Under the pieces are notes generated by a model that made no database searches, had not been told where the DNA came from, and worked only from the letters and a program-made list of their open reading frames with translations. From NCBI GenBank assembly GCA_949283025.1, contig CASDRB010000004.1:62001-126000 (forward strand): 64,000 nucleotides of DNA, read 5' to 3'. This DNA comes from an uncultured bacterium. GTDB taxonomy: Bacteria > Bacillota_I > Bacilli_A > RFN20 > CAG-826. A program made the translations under genes and the position numbers. This document shows, in pieces, positions 28,257-37,828 of this stretch. The first letter of the stretch is position 1. Every line of letters starts with the position of its first letter.

Positions 28257-29117
28257 ATGGTTGGTCGCATCGTTTCATCATTATATGGCAAATATAAAAT
28301 ATTTGTTAACAATCAAATATTAACCGACGTATTCACTTTAAGGGGTAATTTAAATTTTAAAAATGATAAAGTTATTGCTGGAGATGAAGTCGAATTTGAT
28401 TTTGATAAAAGAATAATTTTAAAACGTTTAAATCGCAAATCCTATTTGAAAAGGCCAGAAGTTGCTAATATAGATTATTTATTAATCGTTTCATCATTAA
28501 AAGAACCACAGTTTTCTTTTGATTTGATTTTTAAGTATTTGACTTATGCCAATTTTAATAATATTAAAACGATGTTAATCTTTACAAAAGTCGATATGAT
28601 TGATGATGAATATATTAAACAAATTAAAAAAATTTTTGCTAATCTATCTATCCCAACATTTTTTGTGTCAAATAAAAATCGTCAAGGCATAGATGAATTG
28701 AAAGACGCTTTGAATGGACACATATTTTGTTTGATGGGGCAAAGCGGAGTGGGCAAATCATCTTTGATTAATTCAATCGATAAGTCTTTCAATCGAACTA
28801 TTGGACAATATTCTTATGCGCTAGGTCGCGGCAAGCATCAAACTAAAGAAACTATCCTGTTGCCATATGGCCAAGGGTTTTTAGTTGATACTCCAGGATT
28901 TTCTAGTCTTGATTTAAAACTGAATAAAATTTATTTAGCACATTATTTTCCAGGATTTGGTAAACATTACATAAATTGCGAATTTTCAAATTGTTTGCAC
29001 CTCAGTGAACGAAACTGCCAAATTAAGCAATTAGTCAATCAAGGAATTATTCCAAAAATATGCTATGATTATTATATGAAATTAATTCAAGAATTAGAAA
29101 ACGAAAAAAAGAGGTAA
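28257..29117 (+). CDS. rsgA: Ribosome small-subunit GTPase RsgA
   Basis: Circularly permuted GTPase, 286 aa, acting in 30S maturation. Order of motifs: OB-fold start, G4 'FTKVD', G1 'GQSGVGKSSLINSI', G3 'DTPGFS', then a Cys-rich zinc knuckle with 'NCEFSNCLHLSERNC'. Lies in the classic stp-prkC-rsgA-rpe order. Confidence 0.95.
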   Translation: MVGRIVSSLYGKYKIFVNNQILTDVFTLRGNLNFKNDKVIAGDEVEFDFDKRIILKRLNRKSYLKRPEVANIDYLLIVSSLKEPQFSFDLIFKYLTYANFNNIKTMLIFTKVDMIDDEYIKQIKKIFANLSIPTFFVSNKNRQGIDELKDALNGHIFCLMGQSGVGKSSLINSIDKSFNRTIGQYSYALGRGKHQTKETILLPYGQGFLVDTPGFSSLDLKLNKIYLAHYFPGFGKHYINCEFSNCLHLSERNCQIKQLVNQGIIPKICYDYYMKLIQELENEKKR

Positions 29118-29120
29118 GTT

Positions 29121-29780
29121 ATGAAAGATGTTATTATTTCTCCGTCAATTTTAAGCGCTGATTTTAAAAATTTGCATGAAGAATTAAATAAAATAAGTCA
29201 AAGTGGCGCTAAATGGATTCATTTTGATGTAATGGATGGTCATTTTGTTGATAATATTTCTTTTGGCATACCTGTTTTAGAATCTATTTCTAAAGCCCAT
29301 GGCTTAATCAATGATGTTCATTTAATGATATCAGATCCATTGCATTACGCTTTAAGATTTTTAAATGCTGGTGCAGATTATTTAACATTTCATCTTGAAG
29401 CTTTAAAAAGCAAAGATGATATTTTTAGATTAATTGATTTAATTCATTCTCAACATAAAAAAGTTGGTATTTCTATTAAACCAGGAACTGACGTTTTAAT
29501 ATTAAAACCGTATTTACATATGATTGATTTAGTTTTAATCATGAGCGTTGAACCAGGGTTTGGCGGTCAACAATTTATGGATAATGCTTTAGGCAAAATA
29601 ACTTTTTTAAAAGATTATAAACAAACCAACCATTTGGATTATTTAATTGAAGTTGATGGTGGAATAAATGAAAAAACCGGCCCATTATGTACTTTTTTTG
29701 GTGCTGATGTTTTAGTAAGCGGTTCATATATATTTAAAGCCGACGATTATAAAAAACAAATTGATAAATTAAAATCTTAA
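29121..29780 (+). CDS. rpe: Ribulose-phosphate 3-epimerase
   Basis: A 219-aa TIM-barrel enzyme interconverting ribulose 5-phosphate and xylulose 5-phosphate. 'SPSILSADFKNL', 'HFDVMDGHFVDNISFG', 'VHLMISDP', 'MSVEPGFGGQQF' and 'EVDGGINEKT' are the family signatures with metal-binding His/Asp. GAGGTAAG precedes the ATG. Confidence 0.96.
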   Translation: MKDVIISPSILSADFKNLHEELNKISQSGAKWIHFDVMDGHFVDNISFGIPVLESISKAHGLINDVHLMISDPLHYALRFLNAGADYLTFHLEALKSKDDIFRLIDLIHSQHKKVGISIKPGTDVLILKPYLHMIDLVLIMSVEPGFGGQQFMDNALGKITFLKDYKQTNHLDYLIEVDGGINEKTGPLCTFFGADVLVSGSYIFKADDYKKQIDKLKS

Positions 29781-29781
29781 T

Positions 29782-30462
29782 ATGATAATTAATGTTATTT
29801 CATTATTCGGCTCAATTATTTTTCTAATAATAAGTTTAATTTCTTTACTGATTTATTATAAAAAAGAATCAAATCAAAAATATAGTTTTAAAAATTGTTT
29901 TCCATATGAACTAAATCATAAAAGCAATAATAATTTTATTATAATTGGCAAAATTATTATGATTGTTTCTTGGCTTTTTTTAACAATATTTTATATTGTA
30001 TTTCCAATTCATAGAGATAAACTTGGCAATTTGCAAATTTTAGTTAGTTTTACTAATGTAGTTGGGATAATAGGAATTATTTTAGTAGCTATTATTTTTA
30101 TCATCGATACTAAAAATGTAAAAAAGCATCTAATTATTGATGTTTTATTTTTTACAATCACTTTTGTTTTAACTGGTAGCGTATCATTTATGGGTTTTTG
30201 GACATTGCTAGAAAGTCCATCTTCTGATATAGATATTAAAAAAATTGTTTGTTCAAGCTTTGCCTGCTTATTATTGATATTACAAATTCTTCTTATTTTT
30301 AATCCGAAGTTGAAAAATTGGCACAAATTAGATAAACAATATCAAGATGATCAAAGCGTTGTTTATATTAGACCTAAATGGTTTGTTTTAGCATATTCTG
30401 AATGGTCTTTTATTTTTTCAATATATATAGACGCTATTTTATTATTCGTAATGTTTGCATAA
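29782..30462 (+). CDS. Multi-pass membrane protein of unknown function
   Basis: A 226-aa hydrophobic protein with about six predicted membrane helices (near residues 4-25, 52-72, 88-108, 118-140, 150-172 and 206-225). No recognised family motif. It is the last gene before a terminator and starts 2 nt after rpe without a ribosome binding site, so it is translated with rpe. The slot is often held by a thiamine pyrophosphokinase gene in Bacillota, but this protein is unrelated to that. Confidence 0.6.
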   Translation: MIINVISLFGSIIFLIISLISLLIYYKKESNQKYSFKNCFPYELNHKSNNNFIIIGKIIMIVSWLFLTIFYIVFPIHRDKLGNLQILVSFTNVVGIIGIILVAIIFIIDTKNVKKHLIIDVLFFTITFVLTGSVSFMGFWTLLESPSSDIDIKKIVCSSFACLLLILQILLIFNPKLKNWHKLDKQYQDDQSVVYIRPKWFVLAYSEWSFIFSIYIDAILLFVMFA

Positions 30463-30464
30463 AA

Positions 30465-30492
30465 AAACGGCCATGATGAGGTCGTTTGTTTT
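30465..30492. terminator. Bidirectional terminator between the rpe operon and rpmB
   Basis: Hairpin AAACGGCC/GGTCGTTT with a short loop, A-run on the left and T-run on the right. It can serve both the forward operon and the convergent rpmB. Confidence 0.75.
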
Positions 30493-30503
30493 TTATTTGC
30501 TAA

Positions 30504-30689
30504 TTAACGGCTCTTGTTGAGGGTTTTATAAGCATGGGCGGACATTCTAACAGTCATGATTTTGCCATCGACTTCGACGCGAAATTTTTGCAAGTTAACA
30601 TTCCAACGGCGACGAGTAGCACGCAATGAATGCGAACGATTATTGCCACTGATTGGGCCTTTACCTAAGACTGGACATACTCTTGACAT
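30504..30689 (-). CDS. rpmB: 50S ribosomal protein L28
   Basis: A 61-aa basic protein: 'GKGPISGNNRSHSLRATRRRWNVNLQK' is the L28 signature. AGGAGG lies 8 nt before the ATG. Promoter TTGAAT-N17-TATTAT upstream. The N-terminal zinc cysteines of some L28 forms are reduced to one Cys. Single-gene unit. Confidence 0.95.
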   Translation of the reverse strand: MSRVCPVLGKGPISGNNRSHSLRATRRRWNVNLQKFRVEVDGKIMTVRMSAHAYKTLNKSR

Positions 30690-30718
30690 ACTTCAACCTC
30701 CTAACATTACGCTTGACA

Positions 30719-30747
30719 ATAATACCACGATTTATTTATTCATTCAA
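30719..30747 (-). promoter_or_regulatory. Promoter of rpmB
   Basis: TTGAAT (30742-30747), 17 nt, TATTAT (30719-30724) on the minus strand. The rest of the gap up to glgC is AT-rich with a plus-strand TATAAT at 30852-30857, a possible glgC -10. Confidence 0.6.
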
Positions 30748-30892
30748 TAAAAAAATTGATTGTTTTTACTAGCATCACGTTTTTTTGAAATAAATACAAT
30801 ATTTTTTATTAAAAAAATAGATTTTCTCTATAAAAAAATTCAGAATTTATTTATAATAAATTTGATAATAATAAATATCATAAGGAGTTCCT

Positions 30893-32005
30893 ATGTCACA
30901 AAAAACTGTCGCTCTTGTTCTAGCCGGCGGAAAAGGAACAAGACTAGAATTTCTTACTAAAAAAATTGCTAAACCAGCAGTTTCTTTTGGCGCCAAGTAC
31001 CGCATTATTGATTTTCCATTGTCAAATTGTGCTAATAGCGGCATTTATCGTGTAGGTGTGTGCACTCAATATGAATCGACGTTATTGGATTCATATATTG
31101 GCAATGGTGAAAAATGGGGGTTTAATGGCATAAGATGCCTAATGTCAGTTTTAGCTCCTCGTCAAACCGAAGAAGGAGCGAATTGGTATAAAGGTACAGC
31201 CGATGCAATTTATCAAAACATTGATTGGATTGATTCTCAAAATTGCGAATATGTTTTAATTTTGTCTGGAGACCATGTTTACAAAACTACTTATGATGAA
31301 ATGATTGAACTTCACCAAAAATCTGGTGCGGATGCAACAATTTCAGTTATGGAAGTGCCGATTAAAGATGCATCGAGATTTGGTGTTTTACAAGTTGATA
31401 AAGACGATCAAATAATCGGCTTTCAAGAAAAGCCTAAAGAACCCAAATCCAACTTGGTATCTATGGGTGTTTATGTGTTTACTTGGAAGGTGTTAAAAAA
31501 GTTTTTAAAAGATGATGAAAAAGAAGACACGGCCCATGATTTTGGAAAAAACATAATTCCCAATATGCTAGCAAGAAAACGAAAGATGATAGTGTACCGC
31601 TATACAAAATATTGGAAAGATGTCGGAACGATTTCTTCTCTTCATGAAGCTAATATGGATCTTTTAAATGGCAATGTTGATTTAGGATTATTTTCAAATG
31701 ATGATGGTTCTATTTATACCGAAGATACGCACAGTGTTCCACATTATGTTGGAAAAAAAGCAAAAGTCAGTCGCTGCTTAATAAATCAGGGAGCTATTAT
31801 TTTAGGAGAAGTCAGCGATTCGGTCATTTCAAATGAAGTAATAGTGGAGCAAGGAGCTGTTGTCGAGCGATGCGTAGTGATGTCTGGATCTACTATTCAA
31901 TCTGGCGTTCATATTAAAAACGCTATCATTGCACCCAATACAAATATTGGCGATAAACGTCAAATTAATCTCGATAGTGATGAAATAATATTAGTTAATC
32001 ATTAG
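30893..32005 (+). CDS. glgC: Glucose-1-phosphate adenylyltransferase
   Basis: A 370-aa enzyme making ADP-glucose from glucose 1-phosphate and ATP for glycogen. 'LAGGKGTRLEFLTK', 'KPAVSFGAKYRIIDFPLSNC', 'ILSGDHVYK' and the C-terminal left-handed beta-helix are present. AAGGAG precedes the ATG. First gene of glgC-glgD-glgA. The N-terminal nucleotide loop is intact, unlike that of GlgD next to it. Confidence 0.95.
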   Translation: MSQKTVALVLAGGKGTRLEFLTKKIAKPAVSFGAKYRIIDFPLSNCANSGIYRVGVCTQYESTLLDSYIGNGEKWGFNGIRCLMSVLAPRQTEEGANWYKGTADAIYQNIDWIDSQNCEYVLILSGDHVYKTTYDEMIELHQKSGADATISVMEVPIKDASRFGVLQVDKDDQIIGFQEKPKEPKSNLVSMGVYVFTWKVLKKFLKDDEKEDTAHDFGKNIIPNMLARKRKMIVYRYTKYWKDVGTISSLHEANMDLLNGNVDLGLFSNDDGSIYTEDTHSVPHYVGKKAKVSRCLINQGAIILGEVSDSVISNEVIVEQGAVVERCVVMSGSTIQSGVHIKNAIIAPNTNIGDKRQINLDSDEIILVNH

Positions 32006-32016
32006 GAGGAGTATAT

Positions 32017-33141
32017 ATGAATAGTCGTAAGGTTGTTGGCTTTTGCAATTTGCACACAAGTCCTAAAATTGGCGGTTTGAATGAAAAAAGAGCATTAGGT
32101 GCTGTTACTTTTTTGGGACGTTTTGCAATCATGGATTTTACTTTGTCCAACTTTTCTAATTCTGGTATCGATGGAGTTTGCATTTTAGTTCATCATTTCC
32201 CGCATTCTGTCTTAGGGCATGTTGAAAGCGGCGATGTATGGACGGCTAATACAAAAACTGGTTTTGAGTATACATTTTTTAATGAATTTGGTGTTAATGA
32301 TCCGGAATCTAATACCGACATAAACAATATTTTGGCAAATTTAGGCTCGTTAAAAAAAGTCAAAGACAGAGCGGAATATGTCGTCATTGCTCCCGTTCAT
32401 TATTTGACTAGTATGGATTTTCGACCAATTATTGATCAACATATTGAAAAAAATAGCAAAGTCACATGTGTCTATGTTCCAATTCACGATGGGAAAACAA
32501 ATTTTACTAAATCGACTTTGGTCAACTTAAACGATGACGGAAGCGTTAAATCGTTTAAATTGAATAACAAGGCAAAAGATGAAATTAATGTTTCTTTAGA
32601 AACATTTGTTATTACAGGTGATGTGTTTGCTGATTTGGTTTTACGAGCCCAAACAATTGATAAAACTTTTTCAATTGCGGATATGATTAGTTATATGATC
32701 AAAAATGAAAATTTGAAAGTAGATACATATCGATTTGAACATTATGTCATCCCAATAATGTCTTTGGATGAGTATGTTAATAATTCTTTTAGTTTACTTA
32801 AGTTTGAAAATCGTCGTAAACTATTTAGGCACGACTGGCCGATTTACACTAGAACCCACGATACCCCGCCAGCATATTACGGCCCACATTCTAGTGTAAA
32901 AGATTCCATTATTTCAAATGGCTGTAAGATATATGGAAAAGTCGAGCATTCTATCTTATCGCGAAATGTTGTAGTCAACAAAGGCGCGAATTTATCAAAC
33001 TGCATTGTTTTTACTGATTCGATAATCGGACCTGGAGTAAAAATTAAACATGTTGTTACCGATAAAAATGTATTAATTGAAAAAGATATGGAAGGAAAGG
33101 AAGAAAAACCACTCTTTTTAAAGACTGGTTCAAAGGTATAA
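32017..33141 (+). CDS. glgD: GlgD, ADP-glucose pyrophosphorylase-like regulatory subunit
   Basis: A 374-aa GlgC paralogue. The nucleotide loop GGKGTRL is replaced by 'TSPKIGGLNEKRALGAV', and the catalytic region is degraded, as in known GlgD proteins that assemble with GlgC. C-terminal hexapeptide beta-helix repeats ('NGCKIYGKVEHSIL...') remain. TAGGAGG precedes the ATG, 11 nt after glgC. Confidence 0.92.
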   Translation: MNSRKVVGFCNLHTSPKIGGLNEKRALGAVTFLGRFAIMDFTLSNFSNSGIDGVCILVHHFPHSVLGHVESGDVWTANTKTGFEYTFFNEFGVNDPESNTDINNILANLGSLKKVKDRAEYVVIAPVHYLTSMDFRPIIDQHIEKNSKVTCVYVPIHDGKTNFTKSTLVNLNDDGSVKSFKLNNKAKDEINVSLETFVITGDVFADLVLRAQTIDKTFSIADMISYMIKNENLKVDTYRFEHYVIPIMSLDEYVNNSFSLLKFENRRKLFRHDWPIYTRTHDTPPAYYGPHSSVKDSIISNGCKIYGKVEHSILSRNVVVNKGANLSNCIVFTDSIIGPGVKIKHVVTDKNVLIEKDMEGKEEKPLFLKTGSKV

Positions 33142-33144
33142 ATT

Positions 33145-34587
33145 ATGAAAATTGCAATGATTGCATCTGAATCTAACCCACTGGCAAAAACTGGTGGTTT
33201 AGCTGATGTTGTTTACTCTTTGAGCAAAGAATTAACGATTTTAGGTGAAGAAGTAATTATTATCATCCCTTTTTATGGAAATATTAAAGGAACAATAAAA
33301 ACTGGATTAGATCATGTGTGTCGCTATCAAGTACATTTAAGTTGGAGATGTGCTGATGTAGATGTTTATCGCACTTATATTGATGGTATAGCATATTATT
33401 TGATTTCCAATGACCAATATTTTAATAGAGGCCATTTATATGGTGATTTTGATGATGGAGAAAGATTTGCCTTTTTTACTTTGGCATGCAAAGAATTATT
33501 CTCAAACGTTAATTTTAAACCAGATATAATTCATATTCATGATTGGCAGCCGGGAATGTTGCCTTGTTTAATCAAAGAAGAAAATCCTCGTTTAGATATT
33601 TTCAAAAATACAAAATTTGTATTAACGATACACAATCCAGCTTTTCAAGGTATGCTTCCACGAGAAATGTTAGGCGATTTATATAATTTAAGCGACGAAT
33701 TGTTTAGCAGTGGTAAAGTTGAGTTTCACAACATGGTGTCAACTTTAAAAACTGGCATTATATATTCTGACAAAGTAACAACCGTTTCACCAACTCATCG
33801 ACAGGAATTGATGAGCAAAGAAGGATCTAAAGGCTTAGATGATATCATGTGGTATAAAGAACATGATTTTTGTGGTTTTTTAAATGGGATTGATGTTGGC
33901 GAATTTGACCCGAGACACGATGAAAAAATTGTTCAAGTTTATGATGGAAGGACATGCGTATCAGGGAAAGCCGCTAATAAAAAAGCACTTGTCGAACATT
34001 TTAATTTATTAGATCCAACCGCTCCTTTGTTTGTTTTGGTGTCACGTTTGACTTGGCAAAAAGGTTTAGATTTATTAATTCCTACATGCTATGAATTAGT
34101 TAATCGCGGAGCTAATATTATCATTTTAGGTTCCGGTGAATATGAGGCTGAGCAATCTTTTGAACGCTTAAGAGGGTCATATCCACATCATGTCGGTATT
34201 TATATTGGATATAATGACGATTTAGCTCATTTAATTTACGCAGGTGGCGATTTGTTTATGATGCCATCTTTATTTGAGCCATGCGGTATTGGGCAAATGA
34301 TTGCTCAACGATATGGAACTTTGCCGATTGTTAGAAGAACCGGCGGATTAAAAGATAGTGTAATTGGTTATGATAACAACAATCAAGATATCGCTAATGG
34401 CTTTGGTTTTGATGATTATACTATCGAAGCATTTATTAATACGTGCCTTTACGCGCTGGATGTGTATAATAATAAATCGAGTGTTTTTAAAAAACTAATT
34501 AAAAACGCTATGAAAGTGGATAATTCGTGGAAAAAATCCGCTAAATTGTATCTAGGATTATACAAAAGCGTCGTGGAGGAAAAATAA
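33145..34587 (+). CDS. glgA: Glycogen synthase (ADP-glucose)
   Basis: GT5 glycosyltransferase, 480 aa. N-terminal '[17 protein letters not shown]' carries the KTGGL substrate loop; '[11 protein letters not shown]', '[12 protein letters not shown]' and '[30 protein letters not shown]' form the active site. It follows glgD by 3 nt. No branching enzyme or phosphorylase is seen in the window. Confidence 0.95.
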   Translation: MKIAMIASESNPLAKTGGLADVVYSLSKELTILGEEVIIIIPFYGNIKGTIKTGLDHVCRYQVHLSWRCADVDVYRTYIDGIAYYLISNDQYFNRGHLYGDFDDGERFAFFTLACKELFSNVNFKPDIIHIHDWQPGMLPCLIKEENPRLDIFKNTKFVLTIHNPAFQGMLPREMLGDLYNLSDELFSSGKVEFHNMVSTLKTGIIYSDKVTTVSPTHRQELMSKEGSKGLDDIMWYKEHDFCGFLNGIDVGEFDPRHDEKIVQVYDGRTCVSGKAANKKALVEHFNLLDPTAPLFVLVSRLTWQKGLDLLIPTCYELVNRGANIIILGSGEYEAEQSFERLRGSYPHHVGIYIGYNDDLAHLIYAGGDLFMMPSLFEPCGIGQMIAQRYGTLPIVRRTGGLKDSVIGYDNNNQDIANGFGFDDYTIEAFINTCLYALDVYNNKSSVFKKLIKNAMKVDNSWKKSAKLYLGLYKSVVEEK

Positions 34588-34589
34588 AC

Positions 34590-36992
34590 ATGGACTTTGA
34601 TCACAAAATAATTGATAAAAAATGGCAAAAGCGTTGGGAAAAAGAAAATACTTTTGCATGCGATGTTTGTGACTTTAGCAAACCAAAATATTATGTTTTA
34701 GATATGTTTCCTTATCCTTCTGGTCAAGGGCTTCATGTTGGCCATCCTGAAGGTTACACGGCCAGTGATATAATTGCCAGAATGAAAAGAATGCAAGGCT
34801 TTAATGTTTTGCATCCGATGGGATGGGATGCTTTTGGCTTACCTGCCGAACAATATTCGATTAAAATGAATGAGCATCCTTCAAAATTTACTTATCAAAA
34901 CATTGATAGGTTCCGCCAGCAAATTAAATCTTTTGGCTTTTCATATGACTGGAGCAAAGAAATTGCTACAACTGATCCTGATTATTATCATTGGACTCAA
35001 TGGATCTTTTTAAAAATGTTTGAAAATGGTTTGGCGTATGTTGATTTTAAGCCTGTTAATTTTTGTCCTGAATTAGGAACGGTTTTAGCTAATGAAGAAG
35101 TCATTGATGGAAAATCGGAAGTTGGCGGTTTTCCAGTTATTCGAAAACCGATGCGTCAGTGGATGTTAAAAATTACCGCTTATGCTGAGAAATTATTAGA
35201 TGGTTTAAATGATTTAGATTGGCCAGCCTCAACGATTGAAATGCAAAAAAATTGGATTGGAAAATCTATAGGTGCAACGATTGTTTTTAAAATAAAGGAT
35301 ACCGATTTAAGCTTTGAAGTTTTTACGACGCGCTGCGATACTTTATTTGGGTGTACATATTGTTGCCTAGCTCCAGAGCATCCTTTGATTGATAAAATAG
35401 TCACGCCTCAACAAAAAGATGCTGTTGCATCTTATCAAGAAGAAGTATCACATAAATCAGATTTAGAAAGGACGCAGTTAAATAAAGAAAAAACAGGTGT
35501 TTTTAGTGGTGCATACGCTATCAATCCTGTCAATAATCGATTAGTTCCCATCTATATTGCTGATTATGTTTTGGCAAGCTATGGTAGCGGTGCTGTTATG
35601 GCTGTTCCGGCCCACGATCAAAGAGATTATGAATTTGCTAAAAAACATGATTTAGAGATGATACAAGTTTTAAAAGGCGACATCTCTTCTTGTGCAATGG
35701 AGGGCGATGCCATTCATATTAATTCAGAATTTATTAATGGTTTAAATATAAAAGAGGCTCAAACTAAAATGATTGAATATTTAACTAAAAATCATTTTGG
35801 TAATGCTCAAATTAATTACAAATTAAGAGATTGGCTATTTTCTAGACAAAGATATTGGGGGGAACCAATACCGATTATTATTATGGATGATGGGGAATTA
35901 AAGCCGATTTCTTATTGCGATTTACCATTAGTTTTACCATCTTTAAAAGAATACAAACCATCAGGAACTGGGGAATCACCATTGGTGCACGCTAGCGAAT
36001 GGCTAAATGTGCAAATTGATGGAAAGCATGGTTTAAGAGAAACTAATACTATGCCTCAATGGGCTGGTTCTTGCTGGTATTATATGCGCTATATTGACCC
36101 ACATAATAATCGATGTATTGGCGATCAAAAATTATTGAATCATTGGTTGCCAGTCGATTTGTATATTGGTGGGGCAGAACACGCTGTATTGCATTTATTA
36201 TATGCACGTTTTTGGCATAAATTTTTATATGATCAGGGTATTGTTAATTGCAAAGAACCATTTAAAAAATTATTTCATCAAGGAATGATTTTAGGATCAA
36301 ATGGTGAAAAGATGTCTAAGTCACGCGGCAATGTTGTTAATCCTGATGAATTAATTGAAACTTACGGGGCAGATGCTTTGCGTTTATATGAAATGTTTAT
36401 GGGACCACTTGAAGCATCATTGCCTTGGTCTAGCCAAGGTCTTGAAGGGGCCAGACGATTTTTAGATCGAGTTTATCGACTTTATGTCGATGATGAAAAT
36501 GCTTGCAAGTTTAGTTTAATTAATTCTCATGAATTAGATTATGCATATCATTTTTTGGTTAAAAAAGTCAGTGATGATTTTGAACATTTGCAATTTAACA
36601 CCGCTATATCGCAAATGATGATATTTATTAATGAAGCATATAAGGCTAAAACATTATATATTCCATATATGGAAGGATTTATAAAAATGCTATCATGTAT
36701 TGCTCCTCACATCGGTGAAGAAATATGGGAAAAATTGGGACATAATCAAGTTATTGCTTATGAAAATTGGCCAGACTACGATGAAAAGATGTTAATAAAA
36801 AATGAAGTGGAAATCGCTATCCAAGTTAATGGAAAATTAAGAGCGAGCATTAAAGCATCTATTGATGCAAGCGAAAAAGACATTCAAGATATTGCTTTGG
36901 CAAACGAGAATGTCAAACGACATATCGATGGTAAAACAATTAAAAAGATAATTGTTATTAAAAATAAGATTGTCAATATTGTTGCCATATAA
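34590..36992 (+). CDS. leuS: Leucyl-tRNA synthetase
   Basis: Class I synthetase, 800 aa. HIGH-type motif in '[15 protein letters not shown]', KMSKS in '[10 protein letters not shown]', CP1 editing domain with 'TTRCDTLFG' and '[13 protein letters not shown]', plus a C-terminal domain. GGAGGAAAAATAAAC precedes the ATG, 2 nt after glgA. No T-box is seen upstream, in line with its place inside the glg operon. Confidence 0.96.
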   Translation: MDFDHKIIDKKWQKRWEKENTFACDVCDFSKPKYYVLDMFPYPSGQGLHVGHPEGYTASDIIARMKRMQGFNVLHPMGWDAFGLPAEQYSIKMNEHPSKFTYQNIDRFRQQIKSFGFSYDWSKEIATTDPDYYHWTQWIFLKMFENGLAYVDFKPVNFCPELGTVLANEEVIDGKSEVGGFPVIRKPMRQWMLKITAYAEKLLDGLNDLDWPASTIEMQKNWIGKSIGATIVFKIKDTDLSFEVFTTRCDTLFGCTYCCLAPEHPLIDKIVTPQQKDAVASYQEEVSHKSDLERTQLNKEKTGVFSGAYAINPVNNRLVPIYIADYVLASYGSGAVMAVPAHDQRDYEFAKKHDLEMIQVLKGDISSCAMEGDAIHINSEFINGLNIKEAQTKMIEYLTKNHFGNAQINYKLRDWLFSRQRYWGEPIPIIIMDDGELKPISYCDLPLVLPSLKEYKPSGTGESPLVHASEWLNVQIDGKHGLRETNTMPQWAGSCWYYMRYIDPHNNRCIGDQKLLNHWLPVDLYIGGAEHAVLHLLYARFWHKFLYDQGIVNCKEPFKKLFHQGMILGSNGEKMSKSRGNVVNPDELIETYGADALRLYEMFMGPLEASLPWSSQGLEGARRFLDRVYRLYVDDENACKFSLINSHELDYAYHFLVKKVSDDFEHLQFNTAISQMMIFINEAYKAKTLYIPYMEGFIKMLSCIAPHIGEEIWEKLGHNQVIAYENWPDYDEKMLIKNEVEIAIQVNGKLRASIKASIDASEKDIQDIALANENVKRHIDGKTIKKIIVIKNKIVNIVAI

Positions 36993-37039
36993 AAAAATAC
37001 GCACGACACTAAGTTATTAGGTTGTAGCAGGAGGTATTT

Positions 37040-37828
37040 ATGAATTTATTAGTGGATATAGGCAATACCACGATTGGGATTGCACTATATGAACAGCATG
37101 TATTCATAAAAAAGTTTATTGTATCTAGCGAGGTCGATAAAGCTGAAGATGAATACTATTTGATGTTTCAAACATTGACAAAAGATGTTGAAAAAACTGA
37201 CATTGAACACATTTTTATTTCTAGCGTTGTACCTATTTTAAATCGTAGGATAAAAAACGCATTGTTTAAGATTTTTAATTGCCAACCAATTATTTTAGGA
37301 ATGGGATTAAAAACCGGTCTATCAATTAAAATTGATAATCCTAGCGAACTAGGTTCTGATTTGGTTTGCGATGCTGTTGGTGCAATCAATAAATACGATT
37401 CTCCAATTATTATTGTCGATTTAGGGACTGCCACAAAAATTTTGGTTATTGATAAAAACAAAGCTTTCATAGGCTGTAGCATTGCTCCAGGTATTTTAAT
37501 GAGCGCTTTAGCATTGACAAACAAAGCATCACAATTACCCGATTTTGAATTGTCGTATCCCAAAAATGTAATTGGCAAAAATACATTTGAATCTTTAAAA
37601 AGTGGAGTTGTTATCGGCCATGGTGAAATGATTAAAGGAATTTGTTATCAAATCGAAAAACAATTTGATTATAAATTTATCAAAGTATTTACTGGTGGCA
37701 ATTCATATGCTGTTAAAGAATATCTTTTAAAATCTGGTTTTGTCTATGATGAAAATTTATTATTTGAAGGTCTTAATGTGATTTTAAATAAAAATATTGG
37801 TAAAGAAGGAAATAAATATGAGAAATAA
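37040..37828 (+). CDS. coaX: Type III pantothenate kinase
   Basis: A 262-aa ASKHA-fold kinase performing the first step of CoA synthesis. 'LLVDIGNTTIGIALYE' (phosphate loop), 'DLVCDAVGAINKYDSPIIIVDLGTATK' and 'GCSIAPGILMSA' match CoaX. CAGGAGG precedes the ATG. Its last codons overlap the start of the ECF-S/PepV fusion by 11 nt, so the two are translationally coupled. Confidence 0.95.
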   Translation: MNLLVDIGNTTIGIALYEQHVFIKKFIVSSEVDKAEDEYYLMFQTLTKDVEKTDIEHIFISSVVPILNRRIKNALFKIFNCQPIILGMGLKTGLSIKIDNPSELGSDLVCDAVGAINKYDSPIIIVDLGTATKILVIDKNKAFIGCSIAPGILMSALALTNKASQLPDFELSYPKNVIGKNTFESLKSGVVIGHGEMIKGICYQIEKQFDYKFIKVFTGGNSYAVKEYLLKSGFVYDENLLFEGLNVILNKNIGKEGNKYEK